NCBI GenBank assembly: GCA_029959605.1
Contig: JASCOC010000007.1
Coordinates: 1-64,000 of the forward strand
From: Lysobacteraceae bacterium PS02340
GTDB taxonomy: Bacteria > Pseudomonadota > Gammaproteobacteria > Xanthomonadales > Xanthomonadaceae
Length of the DNA: 64,000 nucleotides
Direction of reading: 5' to 3'
Part shown: positions 37,943 through 49,505 of the stretch, piece after piece
Position numbering within the stretch: position 1 is the stretch's first letter
Layout: each line of letters opens with the position of its first letter
Program-made: the position numbers and the translations under genes
The notes under the pieces: generated by a model
The model's input: only the letters and a program-made list of their open reading frames with translations
Databases searched by the model: none
What the model was told of the DNA's origin: nothing

Positions 37943-39559
37943 CTAGTTCCGCAACAATGTCTGCCGCGCCGCCAGCGTGACGCGGAAACAGGCACCGCCA
38001 CCGGGGACCGCGACGTACTCGAGGTGCGCTTCGTTTGCCCGGCACAGCTCGTGGGCGATGTAGAGGCCCAGGCCCGTGCCGCTTTCCGACGTGGTGAAGA
38101 ACGGGCGGAAGAGCTGGGCGGACACGGCGTCCGGGATGCCGGGGCCGCGGTCGAGGACGCTCAGCGTCGGGCACTCGCCGGCCTGCTCGAGGCGCAGGGT
38201 GATCCGCGCCGGTTCGCCGGGCATGCGGCCATAGCGGACGGCGTTGTTGACCAGTGCGGTCAGGACCTGCTGCAGGTGGCGCGGGTCGAAGATCGCGCGC
38301 AGCGTGGGCTGGTCGCAGCTGACCTTCAGTTCGGCGTTCTCCTCGCTGACGATCATCCGGTAGTCCTGTACGAACGCATGCGCGGCGGCGACCAGGTCGA
38401 CGTGTTCGGGTCGTGCCCGCTCGCGACGGGCGAGGCCGAGCACGCTTTCGACGATGCCGTTCGTGCGCACGCACTGCTGGTGGATGATCTGCAGCAGGCG
38501 GCGGTCGGCCTCGCCGATCTGGTTCGACTCTTCCATCAGCTGGGTGGCATAGCTGATCGCGGCGAGCGGATTGCGGATTTCGTGCGCGAGGCTCGCGGAG
38601 AAGCGGCCCATCGTGGCAAGGGTCAGCGATTCGGCGCGGCGCGAGACCAGCGAGGTGTCGTCGAGAAAGACAAGCGTGCTGTCGCTCTCGGCCAGCAGGC
38701 GCACGAAGCGGGGCATCACGTCGGTGTGTTCGCGCAGGGTCAACGGGGCGCTGTCGACGCTGCCGCTGCGCAGCCACTCGGCCAGGCGCATCGCCAGGGG
38801 CGGGGCGAGCTGTCCGAGGGTGCGGCCGTGCAGGCCGTCCTCGCCAGGCGTTTCGGTGTCGCCGATCAGCAGGGTCGCCGCTTCGTTGGTCAAACGGATG
38901 TGGCCGGTGCCGTCGACCAGCAGCACGCCGGTCTGCATGCGGCGGATGATCAGCTCGTTGATCTCGGCCAGGTTCGCGGCCTCGGCGCCGCGCCGGTCGG
39001 CCAGGGCCTGCGAATCGCGGACCTGCTTGCCCAGCTGACGGGTCATCGAGGCGGCGGCGAAGAAGCCCAGCCCGAACATCAGCATCTCCGCGAACGGGCG
39101 ATCGAACGTGCCAGTGCCGAACAGGCCGACCAGACGCTCGATCAGCAGCGCCAGCGAGGCGCCGGCGGCGATCAGCAGGCTGGTGCGCAGGGTCACGAAC
39201 AGCGAGGCCGCGCCGATGTTGAATAGCAGCAGCATCGCGATGCCCGGTGCGACTTCGGGGATCGCATGGGTGATCAGCGTGGCGACGACGATGTCGACGA
39301 CCACGCCCACGACCGCATGGCTGGGGAAGTCGGCCTTCGCGCGCCGGGCGTGCAGCAGCAGGCCGACCGAGGCCACCAGATAGCCGATGCCGACCGAAAT
39401 CGCGACCGGCGTATCGATCACGTCGCCGAGCGTCGCGCCCCAGGGGCTGAACACCAGCAGCGCCAGCAGGGCGGCTTCCAGCACCCGGTACAGCGCGAAC
39501 AGCGAGAGCTCGCGCTGCAGCAGCGACGGGGACAGCGTGGAGGCTGCAAGCAGGGGCAC
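37943..39559 (-). CDS. pilS: Sensor histidine kinase PilS
   Basis: Membrane kinase partner of PilR, which in relatives senses PilA in the inner membrane. The ~538-residue product has six N-terminal membrane segments (to about residue 190), a PAS domain (RMQTGVLLVDGTGHIRLTNE), HisKA with SASLAHEIRNPLAAIS, and HATPase boxes LTALVNNAVRYG, DRGPGIPD and GTGLGLYIAHEL. No suitable ATG is present; GTG 39559, just before PLLAASTLSPSLLQREL, gives a family-typical length. About 500 nt of repeat-bearing DNA separates it from pilR. Confidence 0.93.
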   Translation of the reverse strand: MPLLAASTLSPSLLQRELSLFALYRVLEAALLALLVFSPWGATLGDVIDTPVAISVGIGYLVASVGLLLHARRAKADFPSHAVVGVVVDIVVATLITHAIPEVAPGIAMLLLFNIGAASLFVTLRTSLLIAAGASLALLIERLVGLFGTGTFDRPFAEMLMFGLGFFAAASMTRQLGKQVRDSQALADRRGAEAANLAEINELIIRRMQTGVLLVDGTGHIRLTNEAATLLIGDTETPGEDGLHGRTLGQLAPPLAMRLAEWLRSGSVDSAPLTLREHTDVMPRFVRLLAESDSTLVFLDDTSLVSRRAESLTLATMGRFSASLAHEIRNPLAAISYATQLMEESNQIGEADRRLLQIIHQQCVRTNGIVESVLGLARRERARPEHVDLVAAAHAFVQDYRMIVSEENAELKVSCDQPTLRAIFDPRHLQQVLTALVNNAVRYGRMPGEPARITLRLEQAGECPTLSVLDRGPGIPDAVSAQLFRPFFTTSESGTGLGLYIAHELCRANEAHLEYVAVPGGGACFRVTLAARQTLLRN

Positions 39560-39733
39560 GGGCGCGTTCCATCGGAGCCGGACGGCCGAGTATAGGCGGG
39601 CGCCCGGGGCGGCCGGGTGGGGTGGTTTTGCCCGCCGCCGCCGCATGGGCGAGAATAGCGGACCCCGTCGGCCCGCCGCGCGCCCAGCGCCGCCCGTCGA
39701 CCGGTGTCATTTCCTCCTCCGTACGGACCCCAC

Positions 39734-40894
39734 ATGAACTTCCACGAATACCAGGCGAAGCAGTTGTTTGCCGATTACGGCATCCCCGTGCCGGCAGGGC
39801 GCGTCGCGTCCACCGCCGACGAAGCAGTCGAAGCAGCGAACTCCCTGGGCAATGGCCCCTGGATGGTCAAGGCTCAGATCCATGCGGGCGGTCGCGGCAA
39901 GGCCGGCGGCGTGAAGTTCTGCAAGACCACCGACGACGTGAAGGCCGCTGCGGCCAAGATGCTCGGCACCAAGATGGCGACCTATCAGACCGCCGGCGTC
40001 GAACTGCCTGTCAATCTGGTGCTGGTCACCGAAGCCGGTGAGATCGCCAAGGAACTGTATCTGTCGGTGCTGGTCGACCGCGGCACGCAGTCCATCACCT
40101 ACATCGTCTCGAGCGAGGGTGGCGTGGACATCGAGCAGGTGGCTGCCGAGACGCCGGAGAAGATCGAGAGCCTCAACGTCAACTTCGTGGAAGGCTTCCA
40201 GGCCTACCAGGGCCGTGACATCGGCTTCAAGATCGGTCTGACCGCCAAGCAGGCCAACCAGCTCGCCAAGATCATGGGCGGCCTGTACACCCTGTTCAAC
40301 GAGAAGGACCTGGCGCTGGTCGAACTCAACCCGCTGGCCATCCTCGACAACGGCGACCTGTACGCGCTCGACGGCAAGGTCGATTCCGACGACAACGCCG
40401 CGTTCCGTCACAAGGATCTGGCGGCGATGCGTGACGCCACGCAGGAAGACGAGGCCGAGGCGCGTGCCAGCCAGTACGACCTGAACTACGTGACCATGGA
40501 CGGCAACATCGGCTGCATGGTCAACGGCGCGGGCCTGGCCATGGCGACGATGGACGTGATCGCCCTCAACGGCGGTTCGCCGGCGAACTTCCTCGACGTC
40601 GGCGGCGGCGCGACCAAGGAGCGCGTGACCGAAGCGTTCAAGCTGATCCTGTCGAGCGACAAGGTCAAGGCGATCTTCGTCAACATCTTCGGCGGCATCG
40701 TCCGCTGCGACATGATCGCCGAAGGCATCATCGCCGCGGTCAAGGAAGTGGACGTCAAGGTGCCGGTGATCGTGCGCCTCGAAGGCACGAACGTCGAAGC
40801 GGGCAAGCAGCTGCTGGCCGATTCGGGCCTGGCGATCACCGCAGCCGACGACATCAACGACGGCGCCAAGAAGGCCGTCGCCGCCGCCGCCTGA
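39734..40894 (+). CDS. sucC: Succinyl-CoA ligase beta subunit
   Basis: ADP-forming succinyl-CoA synthetase beta chain of the TCA cycle. The 386-residue product has the ATP-grasp start [18 protein letters not shown], the [16 protein letters not shown] loop, and the C-terminal [19 protein letters not shown] 39734 is the conserved start; a preceding in-frame ATG at 39704 gives a non-conserved extension. The gene diverges from pilS and runs into sucD across a hairpin-rich spacer. Confidence 0.98.
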   Translation: MNFHEYQAKQLFADYGIPVPAGRVASTADEAVEAANSLGNGPWMVKAQIHAGGRGKAGGVKFCKTTDDVKAAAAKMLGTKMATYQTAGVELPVNLVLVTEAGEIAKELYLSVLVDRGTQSITYIVSSEGGVDIEQVAAETPEKIESLNVNFVEGFQAYQGRDIGFKIGLTAKQANQLAKIMGGLYTLFNEKDLALVELNPLAILDNGDLYALDGKVDSDDNAAFRHKDLAAMRDATQEDEAEARASQYDLNYVTMDGNIGCMVNGAGLAMATMDVIALNGGSPANFLDVGGGATKERVTEAFKLILSSDKVKAIFVNIFGGIVRCDMIAEGIIAAVKEVDVKVPVIVRLEGTNVEAGKQLLADSGLAITAADDINDGAKKAVAAAA

Positions 40895-40933
40895 TTTTTC
40901 GACGGCTGCGGGCAAGGCCCTCCGGAGTCCACA

Positions 40934-41028
40934 GCCCCCTTGAGTCAAGGGGGCGGCATCGCCAGAGGCGATGCGGGGGTTCTGGAGAGGTGGCGCAAGC
41001 GGCGTTCCGCATCACGGAACGCTGCGCC
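40934..41028. repeat. Three consecutive hairpins between sucC and sucD
   Basis: GCCCCCTTGA/TCAAGGGGGC (40934-40954), GCATCGCC/GGCGATGC (40956-40974), and a compound hairpin with GCGTTCCG/CGGAACGC inside GGCGCA/TGCGCC (40992-41028). Together they fill the spacer of a normally co-transcribed pair and look like a REP/BIME-type composite. None has a T-run. Confidence 0.75.
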
Positions 41029-41072
41029 GGCCCGAAGCCGTACAACCCATAGATAGCGAAGGACTCAAACGA

Positions 41073-41945
41073 ATGTCCGTTTTGATCAACAAGAACACCA
41101 AGGTGATCGTGCAGGGCTTCACCGGCCAGCAGGGCACCTTCCACGCCACCCAGATGGTGGAATACGGCACCCAGGTCGTCGGCGGCGTCACGCCGGGCAA
41201 GGGTGGCACCACGCACATCAACCTGCCGGTGTTCAACACCGTGCGCGAAGCCGTCGACGCCACCGGCGCCGATGCCTCGGTGATCTACGTGCCGCCGCCG
41301 TTCGCGGCCGACGCGATCCTCGAAGCGGCCGCGGCAGGCATCAAGGTCATCGTCTGCATCACCGAAGGCATCCCGGTGCTCGACATGCTGCGCGTCAAGA
41401 ACGTGCTGAAGTCGCATCCGGACGTGACCCTGGTCGGTCCGAATTGCCCGGGCGTGATCACGCCGGGCGAGTGCAAGATCGGCATCATGCCGGGCCACAT
41501 CCACATGCCTGGCAAGATCGGCATCGTGTCGCGTTCGGGCACGCTGACCTATGAAGCCGTCAAGCAGACCACCGCGGCGGGCCTCGGCCAGTCGACCGTC
41601 ATCGGCATCGGCGGCGATCCGATCAACGGCCTGAACTTCGTCGACTGCCTCAAGCTGTTCAATGAAGATCCGCAGACGCTGGGCATCATCATGGTCGGCG
41701 AAATCGGCGGTGACGCCGAGGAAGCCGGCGCCGAGTACATCAAGGCGCACGTCAAGAAGCCGGTCGTCGGCTTCATCGCCGGTGCGTCGGCCCCTCCCGG
41801 CAAGCGCATGGGCCACGCCGGTGCGATCGCATCGGGCGGCTCGGGCACGGCCGAAGGCAAGTTCAAGGCGATGGAAGCGGCGGGCGTCAAGACCGTCCGT
41901 TCGCCGGGCGACCTGGGCGAAGCGATCGCTGCGCTCGTGAAGTAA
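41073..41945 (+). CDS. sucD: Succinyl-CoA ligase alpha subunit
   Basis: CoA-binding alpha chain. The 290-residue product has the CoA-site [36 protein letters not shown], and the phospho-His region [18 protein letters not shown]. The start is preceded by GCGAAGGAC. A strong terminator follows, ending the sucCD transcript. Confidence 0.98.
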   Translation: MSVLINKNTKVIVQGFTGQQGTFHATQMVEYGTQVVGGVTPGKGGTTHINLPVFNTVREAVDATGADASVIYVPPPFAADAILEAAAAGIKVIVCITEGIPVLDMLRVKNVLKSHPDVTLVGPNCPGVITPGECKIGIMPGHIHMPGKIGIVSRSGTLTYEAVKQTTAAGLGQSTVIGIGGDPINGLNFVDCLKLFNEDPQTLGIIMVGEIGGDAEEAGAEYIKAHVKKPVVGFIAGASAPPGKRMGHAGAIASGGSGTAEGKFKAMEAAGVKTVRSPGDLGEAIAALVK

Positions 41946-41971
41946 TCACGCCTTCCGCGTGATTCGAAAAG

Positions 41972-41995
41972 GCCGCCCTCGGGCGGCCTTTTTTG
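41972..41995 (+). terminator. Rho-independent terminator of sucCD
   Basis: GGCCGCCC/GGGCGGCC arms (41972-41979, 41982-41989) are followed immediately by six Ts (41990-41995). Confidence 0.92.
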
Positions 41996-42085
41996 TGGCG
42001 CGATGGCGTTGCTGCGACATGCATCTGCGCGGGTCCTGCGATCACGGCCGCTATGATGGACGCCCCCGACCGCGTGCCTGCCGCC

Positions 42086-43723
42086 ATGACCGATCCCCTG
42101 CGTATCGCACTCGCCCAGTTCGACTTTCCGGTCGGCGACGTCGGCCGCAATGCCGAGCGCATCGCGGAGATGATCGCGGCGGCCCGCGACGAGTTCGGCG
42201 CGCACGTCGTGGTGTTTCCGGAGCTCGCGATCAGCGGCTATCCGCCCGAAGACCTTCTGATGCGGCCCGCGTTCCTGATCGACTGCGAAGCGGCGCTGAT
42301 GCAGATCGCCAAGGACGTGCGCGGCATCGTCGCGGTGGTCGGCTGGCCGGAATCGGCGGGCAGCGTGCTCTACAACTCGGCGAGCGTGCTGCGCGACGGC
42401 AAGCTCGAGCGCACCTATCGCAAGCGCGAGCTGCCGAACTACAACGTGTTCGACGAGCGCCGCTACTTCCATGTCGATCCCGATGGAGAGCCTTGCGTCG
42501 TCGATGTCGGCGGCGTGCCGGTCGGCGTGCTCGTCTGCGAGGACCTCTGGTTTCCCGAGCCGCTGGCCGATACCGCGGCCGCCGGCGCGGCCGTCGTCGT
42601 GGTCCCGAACGCCTCGCCCTACGAGCGCGGCAAGCATCGCCAGCGCGATGCGCTGCTGGCCGAGCGCACCCGCGAGAGCGGCGTGGCACTGGCCTACGTC
42701 AACGTCGTCGGCGGGCAGGACGCGCTGGTGTTCGACGGCGCGTCCGTCGTCGCCGATGCCGACGGCACCGTGCATCCGGCGGCGATCGCGTTCGACGACC
42801 AGTGGCTGGTGGTGGATTTCGATCCCGCGACGCGCGCGTTCTCGCCGGTCGTGTGGGTCGACGACGGCGACGAGAGCATCGACGCGCTGGCCTGGCGCGC
42901 GGTCGTGCGTGGCACGCGCGATTATTGCGGCAAGAACGGGTTCTCCAAAGCTTGGGTCGGGTTGTCGGGCGGCATCGATTCTTCGGTGGTGCTGGCGATG
43001 GCGGTCGATGCGCTGGGCGCGGAGAACATCACCGCGGTGCGTATGCCGTCCCGGTTTACGGCGGGGCTGAGCAACGATCTGGCGGCCGAGCAATGCGAGG
43101 CGCTGGGCGTGCGCATGCTGACCATTCCGATCGAGCCGCCGTTCCAGGGGTTTCTCGACACGCTGTCGGACGCGTTCGAAGGCAAGGACGTCGACATCGC
43201 CGAGGAGAACCTGCAGTCGCGCACCCGCGGCGCGATCATGATGGCGCTGTCGAACAAGCACGGCGGCCTGCTGCTCACGACCGGCAACAAGAGCGAGTAC
43301 GCGGTCGGCTACGCGACGATCTACGGCGACATGTGCGGCGGCTACGCGCCGATCAAGGATCTCTACAAGACCGAAGTCTTCGGCCTGTCGAAGTGGCGCA
43401 ACACCGTCGGCGGCGCGCCGGTGATTCCGCCCGCGGTGATCGCGCGGCCGCCGTCGGCCGAGCTCCGCGACAACCAGCTCGACCAGGATTCGCTGCCGCC
43501 CTACGACGTGCTCGACGCGATCCTGCGCCGCTTCGTCGACCAGGAGGAGTCGCGCGACGAGATCGTCGCTGCCGGCTTCGATGCGGCCACCGTCGACCGC
43601 GTGCTGCGGCTGGTGCGCATCAGCGAATGGAAGCGCCACCAGGCCGCGCCGGGGCCGAAGATCTCGCGTCGTGCGTTCGGGCGTGAGCGGCGGTACCCGA
43701 TCAGCAACCGGTATGAAGGGTGA
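42086..43723 (+). CDS. nadE: Glutamine-dependent NAD+ synthetase
   Basis: Amidates nicotinic acid adenine dinucleotide using glutamine. The 545-residue product has an N-terminal nitrilase-type glutaminase with the Glu-Lys-Cys triad visible in VFPELAISGYPPEDLL, TYRKRELPNYNVF and GVLVCEDLWFPEP. The C-terminal synthetase has the ATP loop WVGLSGGIDSSVVLAMA and TTGNKSEYAVGYATIYGDM. ATG 42086 gives the family start MTDPLRIALAQFDFPVG; TATGAT at 42052-42057 may be its -10. Confidence 0.97.
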   Translation: MTDPLRIALAQFDFPVGDVGRNAERIAEMIAAARDEFGAHVVVFPELAISGYPPEDLLMRPAFLIDCEAALMQIAKDVRGIVAVVGWPESAGSVLYNSASVLRDGKLERTYRKRELPNYNVFDERRYFHVDPDGEPCVVDVGGVPVGVLVCEDLWFPEPLADTAAAGAAVVVVPNASPYERGKHRQRDALLAERTRESGVALAYVNVVGGQDALVFDGASVVADADGTVHPAAIAFDDQWLVVDFDPATRAFSPVVWVDDGDESIDALAWRAVVRGTRDYCGKNGFSKAWVGLSGGIDSSVVLAMAVDALGAENITAVRMPSRFTAGLSNDLAAEQCEALGVRMLTIPIEPPFQGFLDTLSDAFEGKDVDIAEENLQSRTRGAIMMALSNKHGGLLLTTGNKSEYAVGYATIYGDMCGGYAPIKDLYKTEVFGLSKWRNTVGGAPVIPPAVIARPPSAELRDNQLDQDSLPPYDVLDAILRRFVDQEESRDEIVAAGFDAATVDRVLRLVRISEWKRHQAAPGPKISRRAFGRERRYPISNRYEG

Positions 43724-43768
43724 GTGCGTTCATAGACGAGTTGCGGTTTCTGACCGCTTTTCCCGCAT

Positions 43769-43893
43769 GCGGGGGAAGGTTGGGATGGGGGCATCGGATC
43801 CGGTCTCAGATGAATATCAGCAATTGATGCTTTCGCGCTTGTTTCAGGTTCCCGCCCGGTCTGACGGGCTGCCCCCACCCAACCCTCCCCCGC
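43769..43893. repeat. Imperfect inverted repeat pair upstream of dtd
   Basis: A 24 nt unit starting GCGGGGGAAGGTTGGG (43769-43792) recurs inverted as a 23 nt unit GCCCCCACCCAACCC... (43871-43893), differing at about two positions, with 78 nt between. This is typical of paired intergenic palindromic repeats and accounts for most of the 213 nt nadE-dtd gap. Confidence 0.65.
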
Positions 43894-43936
43894 ACGCAGG
43901 GGAGGGCTTGAAGCGGGCTCGCCGAGTGGGTCTGCC

Positions 43937-44374
43937 GTGCTCGCCCTGATCCAGCGCGTCAGCGAAGCCGCCGTCCGCGTCGACGGCGTGGTCATCGGCC
44001 GGACCGGGCCTGGTCTGCTGGCGCTGGCCGGCATCGAGCCCGGCGACGGCGAGGCCCAGATCGCACGCATGGCCGATCGCCTGCTCGCCTACCGGGTGTT
44101 TTCCGACGATGCCGGCCGCATGAATCTGTCGCTGGCCCAGACCGGCGGCGGCCTGCTGCTGGTCAGCCAGTTCACCCTCGCGGCGGACACCCGCTCTGGC
44201 AACCGGCCCGGCTTCAGCACCGCGGCGGCGCCCGAGGCGGCTGAACGGATCTTCGACCGGCTGGTCGCCGTTTGCAGGTCCCGTCACCGGGGGGTGGAAA
44301 CCGGCCGCTTCGGTGCCCATATGGAAGTCAGCCTGGTCAACGACGGCCCGGTCACCTTCCTGCTCAGGGCATGA
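43937..44374 (+). CDS. dtd: D-aminoacyl-tRNA deacylase
   Basis: Removes D-amino acids mischarged onto tRNA. The 145-residue product shows the two conserved family motifs, SQFTLAADTRSGNRPGF and the C-terminal NDGPVTFLLRA. A GTG at 43937 gives the standard start (LALIQRVSEAAVRVDG). The rpoD gene follows after a 54 nt gap containing a separate candidate promoter. Confidence 0.95.
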   Translation: MLALIQRVSEAAVRVDGVVIGRTGPGLLALAGIEPGDGEAQIARMADRLLAYRVFSDDAGRMNLSLAQTGGGLLLVSQFTLAADTRSGNRPGFSTAAAPEAAERIFDRLVAVCRSRHRGVETGRFGAHMEVSLVNDGPVTFLLRA

Positions 44375-44392
44375 TCCCGGCCTCGCAGGTGG

Positions 44393-44398
44393 TACAAT
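44393..44398 (+). promoter_or_regulatory. Candidate -10 box for rpoD
   Basis: TACAAT, 31 nt upstream of the rpoD start. The -35 region is not recognisable. Confidence 0.35.
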
Positions 44399-44428
44399 TA
44401 CGGGTTCACTTTTCAGACGGTGCGCCAC

Positions 44429-46309
<1,881 letters not shown>

Positions 46310-46331
46310 GTCGAGGCTGCCTGCAGTTAAG

Positions 46332-46359
46332 AAAAAGCCCGCCGGAAGGCGGGCTTTTT
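46332..46359 (+). terminator. Rho-independent terminator of rpoD
   Basis: AAAAAGCCCGCC and GGCGGGCTTTTT are perfect 12 nt arms around GGAA. Being symmetrical, it could terminate in either direction. Confidence 0.95.
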
Positions 46360-46413
46360 CGTGGGCATCCGCAGGTGGGTTAGCCTGTCGCGAACGCGCT
46401 ACACGGACGAAGC

Positions 46414-46887
46414 ATGAGCTCCGAGTACAACCCCTACGCGGCGCCTGTATCCGATCCAGCACCGGCTCGCGAGATGGCGCCGATGTTCGGCTACGTCGGC
46501 ATCCTGCTGGCAGGCATCTTCGGGATCCTCGTCGGGGGCGCCATCGTCATGGCGCTCAACTTCCGCGCCATGGGCCGGCCTGGCGCGGCGATCGCGACGC
46601 CGGTGATCGCCATCGGCGTGCTGGTGCTGTTCGGCTGGGCGATCACGAGGCTCGAGGTGTCACCCGCACTCGTGCGCTGGCCGCTCATGGTGTCGTGGCT
46701 GGTAACGATCCTCGCCCTGACACGGTGGTGGCAAGGCGGTGCGATCGCGGCACGACGTAGCGCGGGAATACGACAGCGACCCTGGTGGCTGGCGCTGGGC
46801 ATCGGACTGCTGTTGAACGTCGCGCTGTTCGCGCTCTTCGCGTTGGTGTCCTTGGTGCCGATCAACGTCACCCTGCAAGCGCCATAG
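46414..46887 (+). CDS. Small membrane protein of unknown function
   Basis: The 157-residue protein starts with a polar, Pro-rich MSSEYNPYAAPVSDPAPA, which recurs at the N-terminus of many small Xanthomonadaceae membrane proteins. Four predicted membrane segments follow (about residues 25-47, 58-78, 85-103 and 123-148). No family with known function is recognised. It lies between rpoD and the convergent rpiA, 3 nt from the rpiA end. Confidence 0.7.
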   Translation: MSSEYNPYAAPVSDPAPAREMAPMFGYVGILLAGIFGILVGGAIVMALNFRAMGRPGAAIATPVIAIGVLVLFGWAITRLEVSPALVRWPLMVSWLVTILALTRWWQGGAIAARRSAGIRQRPWWLALGIGLLLNVALFALFALVSLVPINVTLQAP

Positions 46888-46890
46888 GCG

Positions 46891-47534
46891 TCAGAGCACC
46901 GTCGGCGTCGCCGTGCCCACGATCACCACGTCCGCCTTGCGGCGTGCGAACAGGCCGACGCTGACCACGCCGGGGATCTGGTTGAGCTTCGCTTCCAGCG
47001 CGACCGGGTCGGTGATCGACAGGCCGTGGATGTCGAGCACCCAGTTGCCGTTGTCGGTCTTCACGCCTTCGCGCCACACCGGCTGGCCGCCGGTGGTTTC
47101 CAGAATCGTACGGGCGACGAGGCTGCGCGCCATCGGGATCACTTCGACCGGCAGCGGGAATGTGCCGAGCACCGGCACCTGTTTCGCGGGATCGATGATG
47201 CAGATGAACTGTCGGCTCGCCTCGGCGATGATCTTCTCGCGCGTCAACGCCGCGCCACCGCCCTTGATCAGGTGTTTGCCCGGATCGCATTCGTCGGCGC
47301 CGTCGACGTACAGCGCCAGCGGACCGGTCGCATTGAGGTCGAGCACGTCGATGCCGCGGCTGCGCAGGCGCTCGGTGCTCTGGTCCGAGCTCGAGACCGC
47401 GCCGTCGATGCGGTGCTTGATGCGCGCCAGCGCGTCGATGAAATAGGCGACCGTAGAGCCGGTGCCGACGCCGACGATCATGCCGTCTTCCACGTACTCG
47501 ATCGCCTTCTCGGCGGCCAGGCGCTTGCCTTCGC

Positions 47535-47538
<4 letters not shown>
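46891..47538 (-). CDS. rpiA: Ribose-5-phosphate isomerase A
   Basis: Interconverts ribose-5-P and ribulose-5-P. The 215-residue product shows [52 protein letters not shown] and [10 protein letters not shown], all substrate-site motifs. ATG 47538 ([15 protein letters not shown]) overlaps the stop of the EVE-domain gene by 4 nt, so the two are likely coupled. Confidence 0.96.
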
Positions 47539-48014
<476 letters not shown>

Positions 48015-48024
48015 CGCGTCTCGG

Positions 48025-48606
48025 TCAGGCAGCTGTGGGCGGGTGGAGCGTGTTCGATTCGGTGCAGATCGCGTCGAGCGGCACATCCCAATCCGCGGCG
48101 TCGAGCCCCTCGACCTGCTGCAGCGCAAAGGCGGCGCCCACGAGCAGCGGCGGCGCGGCCTGCGCGCGACGGAACCCGAAGCTCCGGTCGTACCAGCCGC
48201 CGCCCATGCCGAGGCGGTGTCCGCGCGCGTCGAAGCCGACGAGCGGCGTGACGACCAGTGCCATCGCGCTCGCGTCGAGTGCGGACGCCGGCTCGACGTC
48301 GGGTTCGGGAATGCCGTAGCGGTTGGTGACCAGCGGATCGCCAGCGCGCCAAGGCGCGAAGCGGAGCACTTCGTCATGCAGCACCGGGAGGCAATAGATC
48401 AGCCCGGCGGGCAGACGCATCTGGAAGACGTGGAGGCCGATCTCGCCATCGCTGGCCCAGTAGCCGGCGACGTAGCCGGATTCGGGCAATGCGGGCAGTG
48501 CGAACAGCTGCGTCGCGAGGCCCTCGGCGGCGGCGATGCGCGCGGGCGCAGGCAGGGCGCGGCGCTGGTCGCGCAGGCGTCGGCGGAGGGCGGGGCGGTC
48601 GGTCAT
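48025..48606 (-). CDS. 5-formyltetrahydrofolate cyclo-ligase
   Basis: Recycles 5-formyl-THF to 5,10-methenyl-THF (Fau/YgfA family). The 193-residue product has an N-terminal basic helix (RPALRRRLRDQRRALPA), GYWASDGEIG, and the substrate/ATP motif HRLGMGGGWYDRSFGF. ATG 48606 (MTDRPALRRRLRDQ) was chosen because upstream frame continues through the 6S RNA gene. The zapA-ssrS-fau order matches E. coli and relatives. Confidence 0.93.
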   Translation of the reverse strand: MTDRPALRRRLRDQRRALPAPARIAAAEGLATQLFALPALPESGYVAGYWASDGEIGLHVFQMRLPAGLIYCLPVLHDEVLRFAPWRAGDPLVTNRYGIPEPDVEPASALDASAMALVVTPLVGFDARGHRLGMGGGWYDRSFGFRRAQAAPPLLVGAAFALQQVEGLDAADWDVPLDAICTESNTLHPPTAA

Positions 48607-48662
48607 GCGGCCGGGCTCGTCGTCGGAAGTGCCGGCGACGCGGCGGGCAGGCTCGAAAAATA

Positions 48663-48846
48663 CGTTCTCCGCCGATGCCGATGCAGGCGAAACGACCTTG
48701 AACCCGGGGTTCAAGTGGGAACGCTGGGATTCCTTTGGGCTTTCCGCTCGGGGGCGGACTGGCACTCCCGGTTTCCTGACGTCCCCGGTGTCGTTATTAA
48801 GGGACAAGGCGAATGTTTTGCACGCTGTCGAACACGGCAGAGAACG
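48663..48846 (-). ncRNA. ssrS: 6S RNA
   Basis: Lies between zapA and fau, the canonical ssrS position. Read on the minus strand, the ~184 nt RNA has pairing ends (CGTTCTCTGCCG at the 5' end, CGGCGGAGAACG at the 3' end, one G-U), a long interrupted hairpin, and an apical part with TTGAACCCCGGGTTCAAGG, like the TTGAACC...GGTTCAAG of E. coli 6S RNA. A TATACT box (48854-48859) sits at the right place upstream, and TTTTT follows the 3' end at 48656-48660. End points are estimated. Confidence 0.85.
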
Positions 48847-48956
48847 CAGGCGCAGTATAGCCAATCGATCCGCGACACGTGTTCCGTTCGTCGGTCGCGA
48901 CGTGTCGCGCGGCGGCGGGGATTCAGTTGCGTGGAGGCGTCGCGAAGACGTGCGAC

Positions 48957-49256
48957 TCAGCGCTGCTCGGCATCGAGCACGTCGAGCTTGCGGTGCAGCG
49001 CCGCCACCGAATCGGAGATCGCGCGCGAGCCGTGCGACTGGCCGTCGCCGAGCAGCTGCAGTTCGTGCGCGAGATTCAGTGCCGCGAGGATCGCAATGCG
49101 ATCGACGGCGGCCATGCGGTTGGCGCCGCGGATTTCGCGCATCCGCGTATCGAGTAGCTTGGCCGCCGCCATCAGGCTGTCGCGTTCGTCGGGCGTGACG
49201 CCGACGGTGTATTCGCGATCCAGGACGCGCACGCTGACGGCTTCGGTGGCACTCAT
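48957..49256 (-). CDS. zapA: Cell division protein ZapA
   Basis: FtsZ-ring-stabilising protein. The 99-residue product has the N-terminal VRVLDREYTVGVTPDERDSL beta region and a long coiled-coil C-terminus (AAVDRIAILAALNLAHELQL). Its start overlaps the stop of the zapB-like gene by 4 nt. The 6S RNA gene lies downstream. Confidence 0.93.
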   Translation of the reverse strand: MSATEAVSVRVLDREYTVGVTPDERDSLMAAAKLLDTRMREIRGANRMAAVDRIAILAALNLAHELQLLGDGQSHGSRAISDSVAALHRKLDVLDAEQR

Positions 49257-49474
49257 GTGTGCTGCTCCAGCGACTTGAGCCGCGCGATCATCGCCTCGAC
49301 CCGCGAGCGGGCCTGCTCGTTCTTCGACAGCAGCTGGGCGCGTTCGCCGACGATGGATTCCTGCTGCTGGCGCAGGCTGCGGTTCTCGTCGCTGAGGATG
49401 CGGACACGTTCGATCAACGCGTCGAGGCGCGACGTCAGTCTCTGCAGCTGGGCGATGACGTCGGGTTCGGTCAT
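49253..49474 (-). CDS. ZapB-like coiled-coil protein (TIGR02449 family)
   Basis: The 73-residue protein is almost entirely coiled coil with heptad-like Leu/Ile and Gln/Glu/Arg content (TEPDVIAQLQRLTSRLDALI; LLSKNEQARSRVEAMIARLK). It lies directly upstream of zapA, the usual place for this family, and may act with ZapA at the division ring, though direct evidence is limited. Confidence 0.85.
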   Translation of the reverse strand: MTEPDVIAQLQRLTSRLDALIERVRILSDENRSLRQQQESIVGERAQLLSKNEQARSRVEAMIARLKSLEQHT

Positions 49475-49505
49475 GGCCGCACCATAGGCAGCGCGCCGGT
49501 GGCGG

